This document shows, in pieces, positions 26,660-39,796 of a stretch of 64,000 bases of DNA. A model generated the notes under the pieces. The model searched no databases and was not told where the DNA came from. It saw nothing but the letters and a program-made list of their open reading frames with translations. Source of the stretch: Microcebus murinus (taxonomy: Eukaryota > Chordata > Mammalia > Primates > Cheirogaleidae); contig NC_134115.1 of the NCBI RefSeq assembly GCF_040939455.1, forward strand, positions 23,710,727-23,774,726, written 5' to 3'. How positions within the stretch are numbered: the stretch's first letter is position 1; every line of letters starts with the position of its first letter. Made by a program: the position numbers and the translations under genes.

Positions 26660-27275
26660 TTACCCAAAGTTAGCTAAACTGCAAGTCCTGAGGGAGCAAT
26701 TCCCACAAGACTGCCCTCTCTTTTGATACCAATTGTAAATTTGGAGGATTCCCCATACCCCCATCAGGTGTGATAATTCACTAGGAGGACACACAGAACT
26801 CACTATAGGCTATTATACTCAAGGATGTGGTTTATTACAGGGAAAGGATACAAAGTAGACCCAGCCTAGGAAGAGATGCGCAGGGTGGAATCCAGGAGTC
26901 CAGAGCTTCTGGTCATTGTCTCTGCATGGAGTCCTAAATGCCATTACCTGCTCCGGACCATGATGTATGACAATACATATACTGCCAACCAGGGAAGCTC
27001 ACCTGAGTTTTGGTATCCAGCATTTTTTTATTGAGGCTTGATCACATACTGTCTACAGGACTATGTTTTAGTCTCTAGCCTCTCCGGGAGGTCAGATCCT
27101 GGAGGTCAGATCCGACATGGTGTGGCCCAAAGACCCATCATAAGTCACTTTCTTAGACTGTCCAGTGACCAAAGCCTCCAGAGAAACAAAAACACTTCTA
27201 TCAGCTAAGACATTCCAGGGGCCTGGAAATCTCTTCCCAGTAGCCAAGGGCAAAATCCAGAGCTCTTTTGGGGTA
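26660..27275 (-). mobile_element. LTR-like repeat (ERV class uncertain)
   Basis: Contains actcactataggctattatact, tttattacagggaaaggata, ccaaccagggaagctcacc and ttttttattgaggcttgatc, which I associate with an old endogenous retroviral LTR family. TTTATT motifs would be poly(A) signals if it points to the minus strand. Limits and family are uncertain. A short internal duplication of ggaggtcagatcc lies at 27089-27115. Confidence 0.5.
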
Positions 27276-28714
27276 AGATTAATTCTTCACTGCACACCAA
27301 TAAATAGACAATGGATGCAATGAAGAGTAATAAAGCAGGGCAAGGGGACAGAGAGGGGAGTGAGGGTGCTTCCTCTTGTGCATGGAGTAGTAGGTGAGAC
27401 TGCTCTTACAGCCTGAAGGAAGACCAGGAGGAAGCCTGCCATGTAGACACTCGGGGAAGAGCATTTCAGGCAGAGGAAACCTCAAGATCGAAGGCACTGA
27501 GATAGAGCACATCTGGGAAGGAACAGCAAGGAGGTCATTTTTGCTCAAGAGGAGTGAGCAGGGTATGGACATTGGCAGGAGAGAAAGTCAAAAGAGGTTG
27601 GGAGTTGAGGGGAGGCAGATGCTACGGAGCCTTGTATGCTTTGGATTTTACTGTCAGGGAGGTGCAAAGCCACTGGAAGGGCTTGAGCAGGGGAAAGGCA
27701 TGCTGTGACTCAGATTGTAAAAGATTGGCTTTGGGTCCTGCATGGAGCAAAGGAAACATCAGGGAGCTCCCTTAGGAGATGACTGCAATAGCGAAGGGCA
27801 GAGGTGATGGTCCCTGGGCTGGGGGGTGGGAGAACAGATGGGGAGATGTCGGTGGGTACTGGATCTGCCATATTTTAAAGGAAGAAACCATCAGGATTTG
27901 CTGATAGGTTGGATGCCTGAAGATTCTTTATTTAAAATGTAAACAATACTACATTTATTTATTTACTTTTTTCAGTCAATTGCCTGGAGCACAGTGACCC
28001 CTCTCAGTCAGAAACATGTTTTTTCGTCTGTTCTTGATTATTCCTCCTACTTTATTTGTTCTCTTTTCTTCCTTCATTGGCCAGATCTCTCCGATTTGTT
28101 CTTTATATCCAGTTATTATTTCCTCAAATCATTCTTATCTCTTCATTTTTTTCCTCTTGCATTCTGTAAGTGCTTCTCAGGTTTATCTTTTTTTTTTTTT
28201 TTTCCATTTGTTTGTTTCTTTTGTTAATCAGGGATTGACATTTTTGCAGTCCCAAGAGGCTAGACAATCAGGTGGGTGGTCACTTTTAAGACAGGGTCGA
28301 CCATGGTCTTGTGGTGTAGGACAGGGAGGGAGATGGTCAACACAGGATCCCGACCTTCAGTAGATGGGGACATTCAGGCCTAGGGACCCTGGCAGAAGGG
28401 AACATAGGATCAGGGCTGGCCCTGCGGCAAGGGGAGTTCATACTTTCCTGTCAAAGGGGGTGCTTTGTCCTATAGATACTGCTTTTTGAGTCAGCAAACA
28501 AGGTTCTTTGGGAGCAAGGTCTAAAGAGAGAAATAGGTAGGTACTCATGTATTCTAGGATTTACTCTACCAAAAGACAGACATACATTATTTTAAAAGTT
28601 ATGCTGAGAGGAAGAAATTGACAAAATGACAGCATAAATGTATATGTAATTAGATTCTCATACTAATTGCTGATGTCCCACCCTGCCTAATGTCAGTAGT
28701 TTGTCGTTGTCACA
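27276..28714. other. Intergenic with an old repeat remnant
   Basis: 27400-27740 (gagcatttcaggcagaggaa; aagccactggaagggcttgag) belongs to the same old repeat class as parts of 21330-21450 and 49020-49290. 28180-28205 is a poly-T run. 28250-28560 is G-rich and unassigned. Frames at 27279-27775 and 27994-28363 have no protein signature. Confidence 0.4.
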
Positions 28715-29480
28715 GTTTTTTCCCAAAGAGTCAACTTTTTGTTTCATTGATCAACTCTACTTAGTTTGGATTAATATCTGCTTTTTTATTATATTATTTC
28801 ATTCTTTCAATTTTATTTGTTTATTTGAATTTCTTGAGCTGAAAACTTAGTTCAGATTAAATGTTGCTTTCTGAACAGTATGAACACACACACACATTTC
28901 ACTAAGTTCCACTGGGTTTTGTACCATAAGTATTGGTGTTCAGAACTCACATTGTTTTTACTTTTAAGCCATTTACATACAATCCAAATTTTTATTTTCT
29001 CTTTAATCCAAGAGTTACTTAGAAGTTAATTTTTAAATCGCTAGGTTCATTTATTTTTTTGGTGGCAGTGGTATCTTTATTTTGTTATTTAACTTCTAAT
29101 TTTTCCATTGTGTTGAGTAGTTTCTTCTTTTTGGAGTTTATTGAGAATTTCTTTGTGACTCAATTCACAGTCAATTTTTATGAAAGTTCTGTGTGTTTGA
29201 AAATAATGTGCATTTTTTTGTTTATTGGGTACAGAGTTAAATATTTTTATCTGTTACATCAAACTTATTAACTGTCTTATTAAAATCTTCCCTAAATTTT
29301 CTTGAAAAAAATAAAACTGTTTGATCTTCTAGAATCTGAGAACTGTGTAATTTTTGTCCCCTGTGGCTTTTTAAATTTCTCCTTGGAACTCTTAGTAGAT
29401 TTTGCTTTATATATTTCAAAACTACATGGTTAGGTACATAAAAAAAGTAGGTGATGATTAAATCATCTAGATGTATTTGT
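28715..29480 (-). mobile_element. Old L1-like LINE fragment, antisense
   Basis: T-rich sequence with the antisense flavour of L1 ORF2: tttcattgatcaactc, actaagttccactgggtttt, tttaatccaagagttactta, aaagttctgtgtgtttgaaaa, cttattaactgtcttatta. Heavily diverged, so the subfamily is not assigned and no reading frame remains. Confidence 0.5.
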
Positions 29481-30084
<604 letters not shown>

Positions 30085-32655
30085 AGTTTTCTACACATTA
30101 TGCTGTCTTTTGTTTCTTTTCTCCCTTTCTAGGAATATGGTATGCTCCTCCATGTACTTTAATCTTTTTCTCTGCTTACAATGAGAGTTTATAATTTAGT
30201 TCATATAGGTTCTGTACTTAATAGTGTTTATTACTCTAGTGAATGACTTTTTCTTCCATTTCATTTCTAACTGCTACAGTACTTTAAATATAGATTTTTG
30301 GGCTGGGCACAGTGGCTTATTTAAACCCAAACTTATGTGGGAAGTTTAGTTGATAGCTTTTAAGAAGTATTTTTCTTTATTATCAGCATATGCAGAGAAT
30401 AAAAGGGTATTATTACTGTAATAATAATGCAATGCAATGTATAATTTATTTCAGTAGTAGACTTTACTTTAATCACTTTATAAATGGCCTTAATCTTGAA
30501 TTTCTAGTAATATAAAGATATGAAGAGCTTTTTTATATTTCTTATTTGTACTTTATTTTATGGTGGGAAATGGTACTTCATAGTTGAATTTTTGGAAGTA
30601 ATTCTTACAATTATTGATCTTCAATAATACCTGTTTTTCTCATAAGGGGCTGTCGTGATACTCAGATATAGAATGTATGTGAAAAATATTGTAAAATGTA
30701 AAGAACTCTCTAGTCACCATTATTGTAGTAGGCAATCAGTATGTTTTATTTCAATTAGATACCTAATTTGGCCATCTTCACTGCCTATTTCCTTTTCAAA
30801 AGGGATATGAGATCCTGTGCCCAGGACGCAGTGGATATGTAGGAATTATTTATTTAGAAGTGAATTACAGCATACAGCTTCCTTTTAAAGGCAGACTTGG
30901 GGGCTTTTTTTCGCTGCTGATGCTGACAACTCGTCTGTGGAATACATATTTCCCAGTGGTCATTTTGGTCAAACGCGAAGCTGAGCAGATGCTTGCTCGA
31001 GCCCCAACCACCTGGCAGGCCTTTGTTGACTTGGCAAGCTGTCTCCAGCCTGGGAAATTTGAGGAACACATTTCATTCCAGCTGAAGGCAGGATTATGAG
31101 TTGATTTACTGTGAGACTCAAGGTTTACTATAGGCACCATTCGGAATGAAATGGCAAGCTTGGGGATTTGCATCTATCAGGCACAAGGACCAGGAGCCAG
31201 AAGGTGAATTATAGACCAAAGCTGTTTCGCCAGCTGGTGAGACTTCGCAATTCAATCCTAATGCAGGTAGAGCTGTACTTACGAACAAAGGGCAAGTAGG
31301 CAAGCTGGCACGGGCTTTGCCAGGGTCTGTGCCTTCAAGGGAAGTATCTTTCCACCAGACAAGTGGAGACTTGGTGAAAATATCGCTGATTTTTCTCAGG
31401 TTGATTTCCATTTCTCTACTTCTCAAGTAGAGAACTGAAGAACCTTAGGCAGCCTTCTCCTGCCCTGTGGTCATCAGATATGTTCGGGTGTCAGAGCTCC
31501 TGAGAGTCATGTTGCTTCTTACAGAAAAACAATACATTGTCATCAAATATTGATATTAGTCACAAAATAATTTCATAGTTTTAAATATTATTTCATCAGT
31601 GATTAGATTCTAGCATAAACTTAGTATTAGCCAAGGCTTTCTTGTCCTATGATATCTAGCTTAAACACACAATTCCATGCCTGTGGACATCTAAACCTCT
31701 TCTGAAGATTTTTGTGACATTTTGGATATTTAAATGCACAGTATCACATAAACCATTTTGATGTTCAGTTAACTGAAAACCTGGAGCTTCATGGGGTGCC
31801 ATTGTTCATTGAGCAGTAAACAACCTAAAACCAAACAGTAGCTATCCCTGTCCTTAAAATCCCCTGGGCCATCCTGCCTCCAAGGATTTCTTATTTGTAC
31901 ATCAGTGTCCAAGTTTCATGGTTTCATTGTGTCTTTTCTTGGTGCCTCCTACTCCCGTTTCCTCATGTACTTCCTCCCCTTTGGAGAGCCTTAGAAACTC
32001 TGAATTCTTCTCCTCTAAAATCTGTAAGTCCAAAGCCATTAAGTCTCACCAGAACTGAGCATTTTCTATTTATTAGAAACTGTCTTTCTGAGCAAGTAGT
32101 TATGATTATAAGTAACAAATATTCTTTTCCTGGTACACTAATATAAATGAGTGGCAGCCAGTCCTAATGTTTTGAAAAATAATTATAAGGAAAACAAACT
32201 GTTTGATCCAGCTTGCGGATGGCCAGTTTGGTCAGAGTATAGCTGTAGAAACATCGAGCTAAATATAAGCTTCTTGGGGAGGCTTTTGAGAGCCTTTTAA
32301 CCAGCCTACTTTTGACCTTCCTCCATCATTGCTCTTCATGTACTCAACTCTCTACGGAGCCAGGCAGGTAGCAAGTGCATAAAGAGGAAAACCAGAGAAA
32401 ATGTGCCCTGTCTATAGGGAGCAGCCTTGACTGGACGCTAGTCAATTTTTCCATGTGAGAATGTAGGAACTGTAATGCTAGAACTTCCAATTTTTTACAA
32501 AAGAATCTGGAAATTTAGATTTTATATGACATTTTCTGATTAAATGTAAGTCCAAGAAAACACATGTGGGTTAATATTTGGAATGCAGCTGCCAGTGCTC
32601 TACATTTTAGACTTCCTTCTTCCCTCTTCCTTTTCCTTCCCCCTCCCCTCTATCT
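30085..32655. other. Intergenic, mostly unique; includes an Alu stub
   Basis: 30302-30321 is an isolated Alu start (ggctgggcacagtggcttat) that ends abruptly. 30850-31440 is a block of higher GC with several overlapping frames on both strands (up to 102 codons) and no recognisable protein; it could be conserved non-coding DNA. The remainder is unassigned. Confidence 0.45.
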
Positions 32656-32708
32656 CCCCTTTCCCACTCCTCTTTGCCCCTCTCTCCCTCCCCTCTCCAC
32701 CCCCAATC
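32611..32708 (+). repeat. Pyrimidine-rich (CT/CCCT) tract
   Basis: About 100 bases that are nearly all C and T, and so purine-only on the other strand. Confidence 0.85.
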
Positions 32709-32739
32709 CCAAACGTGCTTCTTCCATTAGATGTTGTGA

Positions 32740-33033
32740 CAAATATCTTGCATTCTTCAGGACTCAGTTCAAATAACATTTTCTTCCTATTTCTCCCTTT
32801 TCTCCTGTAGCTATTCCCAAATAGATTTAATCACTCCTTTATAGTTCCTGGAGTTCTCACTTCAAATATTTCTTTCAAAATATGTCACTGCCTTTGTTTG
32901 CTACTCTACCTGCTCTGGTACACTATCAAAACCTCAAGGACAGAGACCACGGTAACCATCTTCTTATCCCCAGGACCTGGTATAATGCTTAGCATATAGT
33001 AAGCACGCAATTAATGTTTGTTGAATGGAAAAG
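32740..33033 (+). mobile_element. L2 LINE 3' end
   Basis: Phrases of the L2 3' end in order: ttcaggactcagttcaaat, tttctcccttttctcc, aaggacagagaccacggtaa, aggacctggtataatgctta, aatgtttgttgaatgg. Confidence 0.75.
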
Positions 33034-33266
33034 GAAATAGACATGATTCTGGGACCTGAGGCCTGGGCTCAGATCTCCTTTCTGCTTTACCTCGCAGATT
33101 CTTCTTACGAAAAGATCAACTGTATAAGATGCTTGATCATAATGCCTTGCCTTTGGAAATTGTTATCTGTAATCTTTAGGGGCAAGCAGAAAAGTGGTTG
33201 ATACAATCTATGTGAAAAACTACGGTTGTTTTGAGCATATGTCTGGGCTTTTTCTTTGAAGAAACT
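33034..33266. other. Intergenic, nothing identified
   Basis: Short unique stretch before the next Alu. Confidence 0.5.
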
Positions 33267-33554
33267 TTTTTTTTGAGACAGAGTCTGGCTCTGTCACCCA
33301 GGCTAGAGTGCTATGGTATCATCATAGCTTATTGCAACTTCAAACTCCTGGGCTCAAATGATCCTCCTGCCTCAGCCTCCTGAGTAACTGGGACTACAGG
33401 TGCGCTCACCACACCTGGCTAATTTTTCTATTTTCTGTAGAGACGGGGTCTCACTGTTGCTCAGGCTGGTCTCAAACTCCTGAGATCAAGTGATCCTCCT
33501 GCCTCGGCCTCCCAGAGTGCTAGGATTACAGGCGTGAGCCACTGCGCCCGGCCC
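33267..33554 (-). mobile_element. Alu SINE, antisense
   Basis: gagacagagtctggctctgt through ggcgtgagccactgcgcccg. The 3' end (in + coordinates) keeps fresh CpGs. Confidence 0.94.
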
Positions 33555-33941
33555 ACAGGGGGACTTTTGATCCCTGGGAAAAGTGCGTGGAAAGGTGAGG
33601 GACATTGGCGATTGGCTGGCCATGTTCCAGTCTCAGCATCCCCACTGAATCCAATGACTTCTCAACTGCCTCTTATAAGCTTTCTTCGAATGACTTTGTC
33701 CCTTCCCTCTGCCCCGTTACATTCTGATACTGCTTTGATTTCTGTCCTTTGCATCAACAACAAGCTACGTGATTTGTAGATTGCTAGACCCAAAAGTGAA
33801 TATATTCTAAGAATAATTTTATTTTATTGAAATCAATTTGGAGTGTCGTCATCTCATCGAATGGGTGGGACATTACCAAATATCACTGGAATGCACACTA
33901 TGTAAGAGGAGGAACCTTGCTGTTAGTTCATTATTTTCTCT
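33555..33941. other. Intergenic, nothing identified
   Basis: No gene or repeat that I recognise. Confidence 0.5.
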
Positions 33942-33946
33942 CTAAT

Positions 33947-35000
33947 TGTTATGGGTTGAATTGTAACCCTCAAAAAGGATACATTGGGGTCTTAACCTCA
34001 GTACCTCAGAATGTGACTGTGGGGACAAGGCCATTGGCCTCCTAAAGGGTCATTAAAAATCACTGACACAAGGAAGATTGATTCATAGGAGAAAAGGCAT
34101 ATGAATTTATTTAACGGGAGCCTGCAGAATGAAGACCCAAAGATACAGGGGAAATTGTTTATTTTTATGCTTAGGTTTACCAAAATATGGATAGACATGT
34201 AGAAATATTGTTGGACAAAAAGGGTGTGATCTAATGCTAACAGACTGAGTAGGGAAACTCAGCAAGGCCTGTCTAGAGTCTTCTCAACCTCTCTGAGTAT
34301 ACATTCCTTCCTTCTGGGTCTGGGGCAGGATCCTCCCTGGAATGGGGGTCTTACTACCTACAGTTAAACAAGATAGATCAGATAGTTTCTTTATGGCCAG
34401 TTTTTTAATGCAGAATAATTTTAGGTTTTATGGCTGGCTTTCAGAAAATGGGTTTGGGTTTCTATGACCAGCCTTGAGGAAGAGGGATTCTGGTTTCTAT
34501 GGCTGGTCTCAGGGGAGAATGGGACTGAGAGACAGAAGAATGGCAGGTCAGAGAAAAACTTTTGCTTCTGAGGCCTTCATTTTGGGGTACTGTTTCCTGA
34601 GCCCCAACATGACCTTATATGGAGATAAGGTCTTTGCAGAGGTAATCATGTTAGAATGAGGCCATTAGGGTGGGCCCTAATCCAGCATGACTGGTGTTCT
34701 CATAAAAAGGGGAAATTTGAACACAGACATGCATACAGGGAGAACACCATGTGAAGATAAAAGCAGAGATTGGGATAATATTTCTGCAAGCCAAGGAATG
34801 CTAAAGATTATCAGCAAAGTACCAGAAACTAGGGGACAGGCATGGAACAGATTCTTTCTGATAGCCCACAGAAGGAACCAACCCTGCTAACAATTTAAGC
34901 TTGGATTCTAGCCTCCAGAAATGTGAGGCAGTATACATTTCTGTTGTTTAACCTACCAGCTGGAGGTGCTTTGTTATAGCAACCCTAGCAAATTAATACA
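33947..35000 (+). mobile_element. MaLR-type (MLT1-like) LTR, split by a nested LTR, 5-bp TSD
   Basis: Begins tgttatgggttgaattgtaa and ends gcaaattaataca; it also has attagggtgggccctaatcc, gccaaggaatgctaaag and ttctgttgtttaacc. These are MLT1/MaLR LTR hallmarks. It is flanked by ctaat at 33942-33946 and 35001-35005, the 5-bp duplication expected of ERVL/MaLR. Its own sequence is only about 460 bp because 34018-34609 is a later insertion. Confidence 0.85.
34018..34609 (-). mobile_element. ERV1-type solo LTR nested in the MaLR LTR, 4-bp TSD
   Basis: 592-bp LTR with canonical TG...CA ends (tgtggggacaaggcc on the + strand left end; read from the other end tgttggggctcaggaaac). The 4-bp duplication tgac (34014-34017 and 34610-34613) is typical of class I (gamma-like) retroviruses. 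The imperfect repeats ccagcc/ctggtc around 'atagaaacc' and an AATAAA on the minus strand suggest minus orientation. No internal viral genes are present, so it is a solo LTR. Confidence 0.85.
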
Positions 35001-35005
35001 CTAAT

Positions 35006-35559
35006 GATTGGCACATGGTCTAGTGGTTGCTCAATGAATAGGAGCACCTGTATGAATTAATAAACTGATGTCTCCCTCACAGAGGAGGCCTCTGTGGTAC
35101 CTAGAAATTGGGATTAAGTGTCTGTGTTCTAGAGTCACCATAATATCTGCATATTTCTTCATGATTCAAATCTTGAAGATATTCTCCTCTTTGTTGCACT
35201 GTGTGAGACACAGTAACCTTTGCTGGGACAGAGCTCTCAGAAGCCTGGAAGTCAGCTGTCTACTTTGTAAACACTTGAGGTAAGGAATTACAAAGTGCCT
35301 TAGGCATGAGTTTGAACCCAGAGGAGGGAAAATAGAGAAGGAAGAACACACAAATATCTTTAAAAAATTTCCTTCCACGATGGACAGATATGGTTGTATT
35401 CTTCCTACGTAAGGTTTGAGATTGGATTTTTTCCCATGGGAGGTCAATATGTACAAATCAATTGTACTACGCATGTCTTTTTATCCTGATGCTTTAACAT
35501 CATATAAATAATTAGCCCAGCTGACTCTGGAAAGACTGCCCTTCCCAGGCCTGGCCAAT
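35006..35559. other. Intergenic, nothing identified
   Basis: No supported gene; the frame at 35166-35474 has no recognisable content. Confidence 0.5.
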
Positions 35560-36065
35560 TCCTAGAGCTAGTAAATGACTTGCAGGTGAGCCCCCTTTCA
35601 AATACAAATCAACCAGTCCAGAGCCCATGCCCAACCACCTCCTTTGGGAGCTGTCACACAGGGTGCCACTGTCCCCCTGGCCTCATCACCTAAGGGTCAG
35701 GTACTAGACAACTGGAGAAAGTCCCTACACTTCAGTGTCACCTGAAATTATTTAAACCAACCAATTCTACATCTGCTTACCCTGCCTCACCTGTTCCTTT
35801 CCATAGAAACCACAATAAAAGCGAGGCAGCTAAAGAAATTTCAACAACAACAGCAAAAGGAACCACAACAAAAGTTCTTACCCACATTTCTGCTTGATCC
35901 CTCTGCCTCTTATTGGACACTTGTGCTTCCCCGTGTGGCCCTGGGTGGTGGTGTGTGCATGCCACCTCCTCTAGGGAACTGTGAGTAACAAACTATCTTT
36001 CCAATGGCAACTGTCTCCTGATCTCTTGACCTCACCATACCTGAATAATAATAAAATCTAAATTT
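35560..36065 (+). mobile_element. LTR remnant (ERV1-like)
   Basis: gtttctttccatagaaacc-like segment followed by caataaaagcgaggc, gcctcttattggacacttg, ggaactgtgagtaacaaact, tccaatggcaactgtctcct and gatctcttgacctcacc: the R/U5-like end of a class I LTR, on the + strand. The 5' limit is uncertain. The 155-codon minus frame overlapping here is not a gene. Confidence 0.55.
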
Positions 36066-36654
36066 TAAAACACAAGTGCCCTCAAAAAACCGTGTTCTAA
36101 ATGCACGTATGACTGACATCATTGACATCATTGGGATCACTGATTGGTCCCTGTGCCACTGATTTGTGTTCCTGGCTGTTCTGATGACATTCTTCAAATG
36201 AACAAAATTTTTATGAGCAGGTTTTTTTTTTTTTTTCTGAGCAGGTTTAATTGTGAGAAATATTTTGGATAAGTGAGAATTTTTATTGTGCAAAAAGTAA
36301 GATGAGGTGTAAAACCTGAAAGATGTGTTGATTTTATTGAAGGCCTTGATATGACAAAGATAGGTTTGGACGTGCATTTGCTATGCTTAGTCTCAATGAG
36401 CAGAGCTAGGTTTAACTGGAAGTATATAACATGAGAAGAAAGGTTTTATTTTACTATTATGAAATTAATTACACAATTACAGTGTTAAACACAAACAAAC
36501 CCTGAATGGGCTATGATGGGTGATTATGAGTTCAAAAGTAGAGCTAAATACAGAATAGGTGATAATCTGTAAGGACATCTTATAATTTTGTTTGTAGCTA
36601 CCATAGTAGTTGTAATAAAGTTTATCCTTCATAATTATTTATATTACATCTTTG
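36066..36654. other. Intergenic, nothing identified
   Basis: AT-rich, unassigned. Includes a T15 run near 36222. Confidence 0.45.
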
Positions 36655-36890
36655 TCCTCTTGTATACTCACCTTTCTTGGACATGGACCATAGATTCCAT
36701 AAGGGCAGAATCTGTACCTGTCGTATTTCACCATTGTGATTTTGGTGGACAGTGCCTGGCGTGCAGTAGTGGAGCAATATTTGTTGAATATTTGTTGAAT
36801 AAATAAATAAATAAATAATAATTTGTTGAATAAATAAATAAATATTTGTTGAATAAATAAGTTGAATAATTGTTTGTTGAAGTCTCTGGT
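36655..36890 (+). mobile_element. L2 LINE 3' end with expanded (AATAAAT)/tatttgttgaata tail
   Basis: attccataagggcagaatct, gacagtgcctggcgtgcagt and agcaatatttgttgaata are the L2 3' end. The terminal tatttgttgaataaa motif is then repeated several times between 36776 and 36890 with (AAAT)n inserts. Confidence 0.8.
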
Positions 36891-39790
36891 GGGAAAAGAA
36901 ATGAGAGACTTTCCTGAATTTCTTTCATATTTGTGTCAGGGCTGTTATGTGTTCTTTAAAACCTGTTTCCTTTTCCCTGTGGGCACACAACTAGATGGCA
37001 TTTCTCAACCACTTCTACCTTTATGTGGATCAATTCTGAATGAATTGAACTCTAGGTAGGCCTAGTATGTGCAAACCAGAGTACTGGGTAATCTTGTCTG
37101 CTCTTTCTTGCTTCCTTCATTTTCTGTCCACATGCAAAGCATTTAGTGACTAAGTAGACATCCAGGATAACATTTGACCCACTGTTTGCTGCAACAGGAA
37201 TATATAGTCACAGCTATCATGGTTTCCATCTCTTAAGAAGTAGGACTTCTCTAAAATTTCTTACCTGTGCAGTAATATAGTTCAAGAAATAACCAGTTCT
37301 CCAGAATATCTCCTTTTGGACTGAGATTTTTTGATATGATCAAACCAGACCGGAAGATTTGAGAATGGCATACCAAAGCCAGGCTTTTATGCTAAATTTA
37401 TTATACAAATTAGGGTCCCAGAGCTCCTGCCCAGCTAGCTTGTCTATGAAAATTTGAGAAGATACATCTAATAAATAATACCTTCTAATAGCCACTGAGC
37501 CTCCTCTGTTATTGCTTTTGGTTAAATCTTTGGAGAAAGGAAGGGAAAAAATATTCTTTTAGTGTCCATTGCCAATGGGCTGCCATTTTCCTTCTCATTG
37601 TTTACAGTGAAAAGCATGTCCCTGTCTGGTGCCCTTGATTTGTTCAAGGGCAAAACCAGTGAAATGAAACACATGGATAGTTGGGTAGCTAAAATTACAA
37701 AAGGAGAATGGATCCCAATACATGTGGTTGACACATTTATGGAATGCCATGCCTTGTCCCAGGAACTTGGGTGGTTTAAAGGTCTGTGAGACATAGCCAT
37801 CATGAGTTTTACAGTCTCTTGGCATAACATTTATTCAACCAGTGAAGCTTAACAAATTCAAATTCAGAAAACAATGAGAGCAAAATTTTAGAGCATGGTG
37901 GCTTTGTAATCTGAGACACCACACTGTCAAGATGATATTAGAGGGTTTGCTTCACTTCTGTCTCTTCTCTAATTTGGTCAAGGAGCTGCTGCCCCTCTGA
38001 TACCTGACATGCCTCATGCACACTAGCCTGGTGTGATGATGGAAATTTGTTGCCAGTTCTTGTCCTCAAATAAAGAAGAGGAGCTGTGAACAGAACAAAA
38101 CTCTGTGTACAAAAAGGGCTTAATTCGTAATTTTGATAATGCTATTAAAAGTTAAGAATTGTCATGCTATATGGTTCAAGCTGAATTTAAAAAATGGTAA
38201 GTTTTCTTTTGTATTTTGATGTTGCCTAGATCTAAGTTTCTGAAAAAAACTTCAGATCACTGTAAAGAGTTTTGTGACCAATCATTAGTGACAATTGACA
38301 TGAGCCTGGGAGAGACTGAGATAGTATGTTTGTCATCTCCGATTAGGCACTCAAAGACCTCATTAACAACCTAGGACATAAATGGTACTTTCACAGAAAT
38401 CTCAGTGCAGCTCTCTATTTCCGTTTCCTCTGATCGGGGCCACATGGTGTATAGATGTCCTGAATAGAGATGTGGTGTGAAACCTACTGCAAGTGTTTTC
38501 ATTGGTACCGAAGAGCAGGAAAAGTTGGGAGAAATTTTACTGAAAGATGTCTGAGGCTCATTCTGTCGTTTGTGTCAATGCCTTCACTTTTAAAAGCTGT
38601 TAAATCTTGCTTCAAAATACTGCTTTTGGAGCATTTCAGAACCCCAATCTGCAGCAACTTCCAAGCACCTGAAAAATCGTTGGCCTCTCTTAGAGCTGTC
38701 TTTTTCAACATCACTGTGAGTCTGTGATTATCCTCAATTGCTTCCTACTTCAGCTCCAAATAAGATTCAGAGCATTCATATGTTGGTGGGTATTGATTTT
38801 GGTAGCAGAACAGCTTGGTGATGCTTTGTTAAAAAAAAAAAAATCAGACTCAGAGACTTAATCATTAATTATTATCTGAAAGCTTTCATCAGATGTAGGG
38901 ATTGTTACATCCATTTCAAATCTGCTTCAACTTATTTCAACAAAGTGTTTGTGGGGGAATTGCTTATAGCTCTGCTAGCTGGGGATTCCTCTTCTGAAAG
39001 TGCTCAGAAAAGGAGAGCTGTTATCTTTGAGAGATGCTGCTCTCATTTTAATTGCAACTTGGTAAGCTATTTGGCTAGAATGAAGCCTGGGTCTTTTCTC
39101 AATGAACATTTCTAACTCAGGCCAGGTCCACACAAGAATTCCCAGAAAAAAAATTACCCATTATTTACTGGAAAAAGAACAATTCTGAAGGTAAGAACCC
39201 AAAGCTAAAGCTATCTAACTTTTCCACCCTTGTTCGAGGAAAGAAAACCATCATTAGGCAAGACTTTTTTTTTCTTTTTCTTCTTTTAATTTTGTTCAGC
39301 ATTAAAGGAGGGAACTTCATAAACATTGATTGTCATTTACAGAAAACATTCAGAAATCATGTGTGCATTATCTGGGAATGCTAACAGTATTCAACTAATA
39401 ATTTACAGGACATAAAATAAGGACAAAAACCTATTACATTCTAAAGTAATAGAAAACTCTTTTTTAATTGTTAGGGAGTGCTGTTTTATTCTAGTATATT
39501 TATAATTTAAAAAAACTCAATGCTTACTTCCTAAATGACTCAGGCTGCAGTTTTACTCACATACACAGAAATTAGGTCTTACATATTAAACAAGGAGAGA
39601 GAGATCAGAAAATTGTAGATTTTAAAACTATATATGTCACTGGGTTTATTCGTAGTTTGCCTTTTGCCTCTATAGGACGATAAGAATACATGGTAACAAT
39701 GTAATTAAAGTCCAGAAAAATCAATGGTGACTATAAGAGGCGTTATTCTTTTAAAAAAGTAGAATTACTATGCTTTTTAGAGTGAATACT
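36891..39790. other. Intergenic between the two convergent genes
   Basis: No gene or strong repeat. Candidate minus-strand poly(A) hexamers near 37398 and 37830 mean that part of this could still be distal RORB 3' UTR. Frames at 37522-37830 and 38470-38727 on both strands have no protein signature. Confidence 0.45.
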
Positions 39791-39796
39791 TTTATT
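39791..39796 (-). promoter_or_regulatory. RORB: Candidate RORB poly(A) signal AATAAA
   Basis: TTTATT on the + strand, that is AATAAA on the RORB strand, after a stretch reading gtatgtaaaataaaagta. Another AATAAA lies upstream at 40938-40943. Either or both may be used. Confidence 0.4.

Noticed and set aside
35910..36377. 155-codon minus-strand frame, the longest in the window
   Set aside because: It overlaps an LTR remnant and AT-rich intergenic DNA, has a poly-Lys run from a T tract and no recognisable domain.
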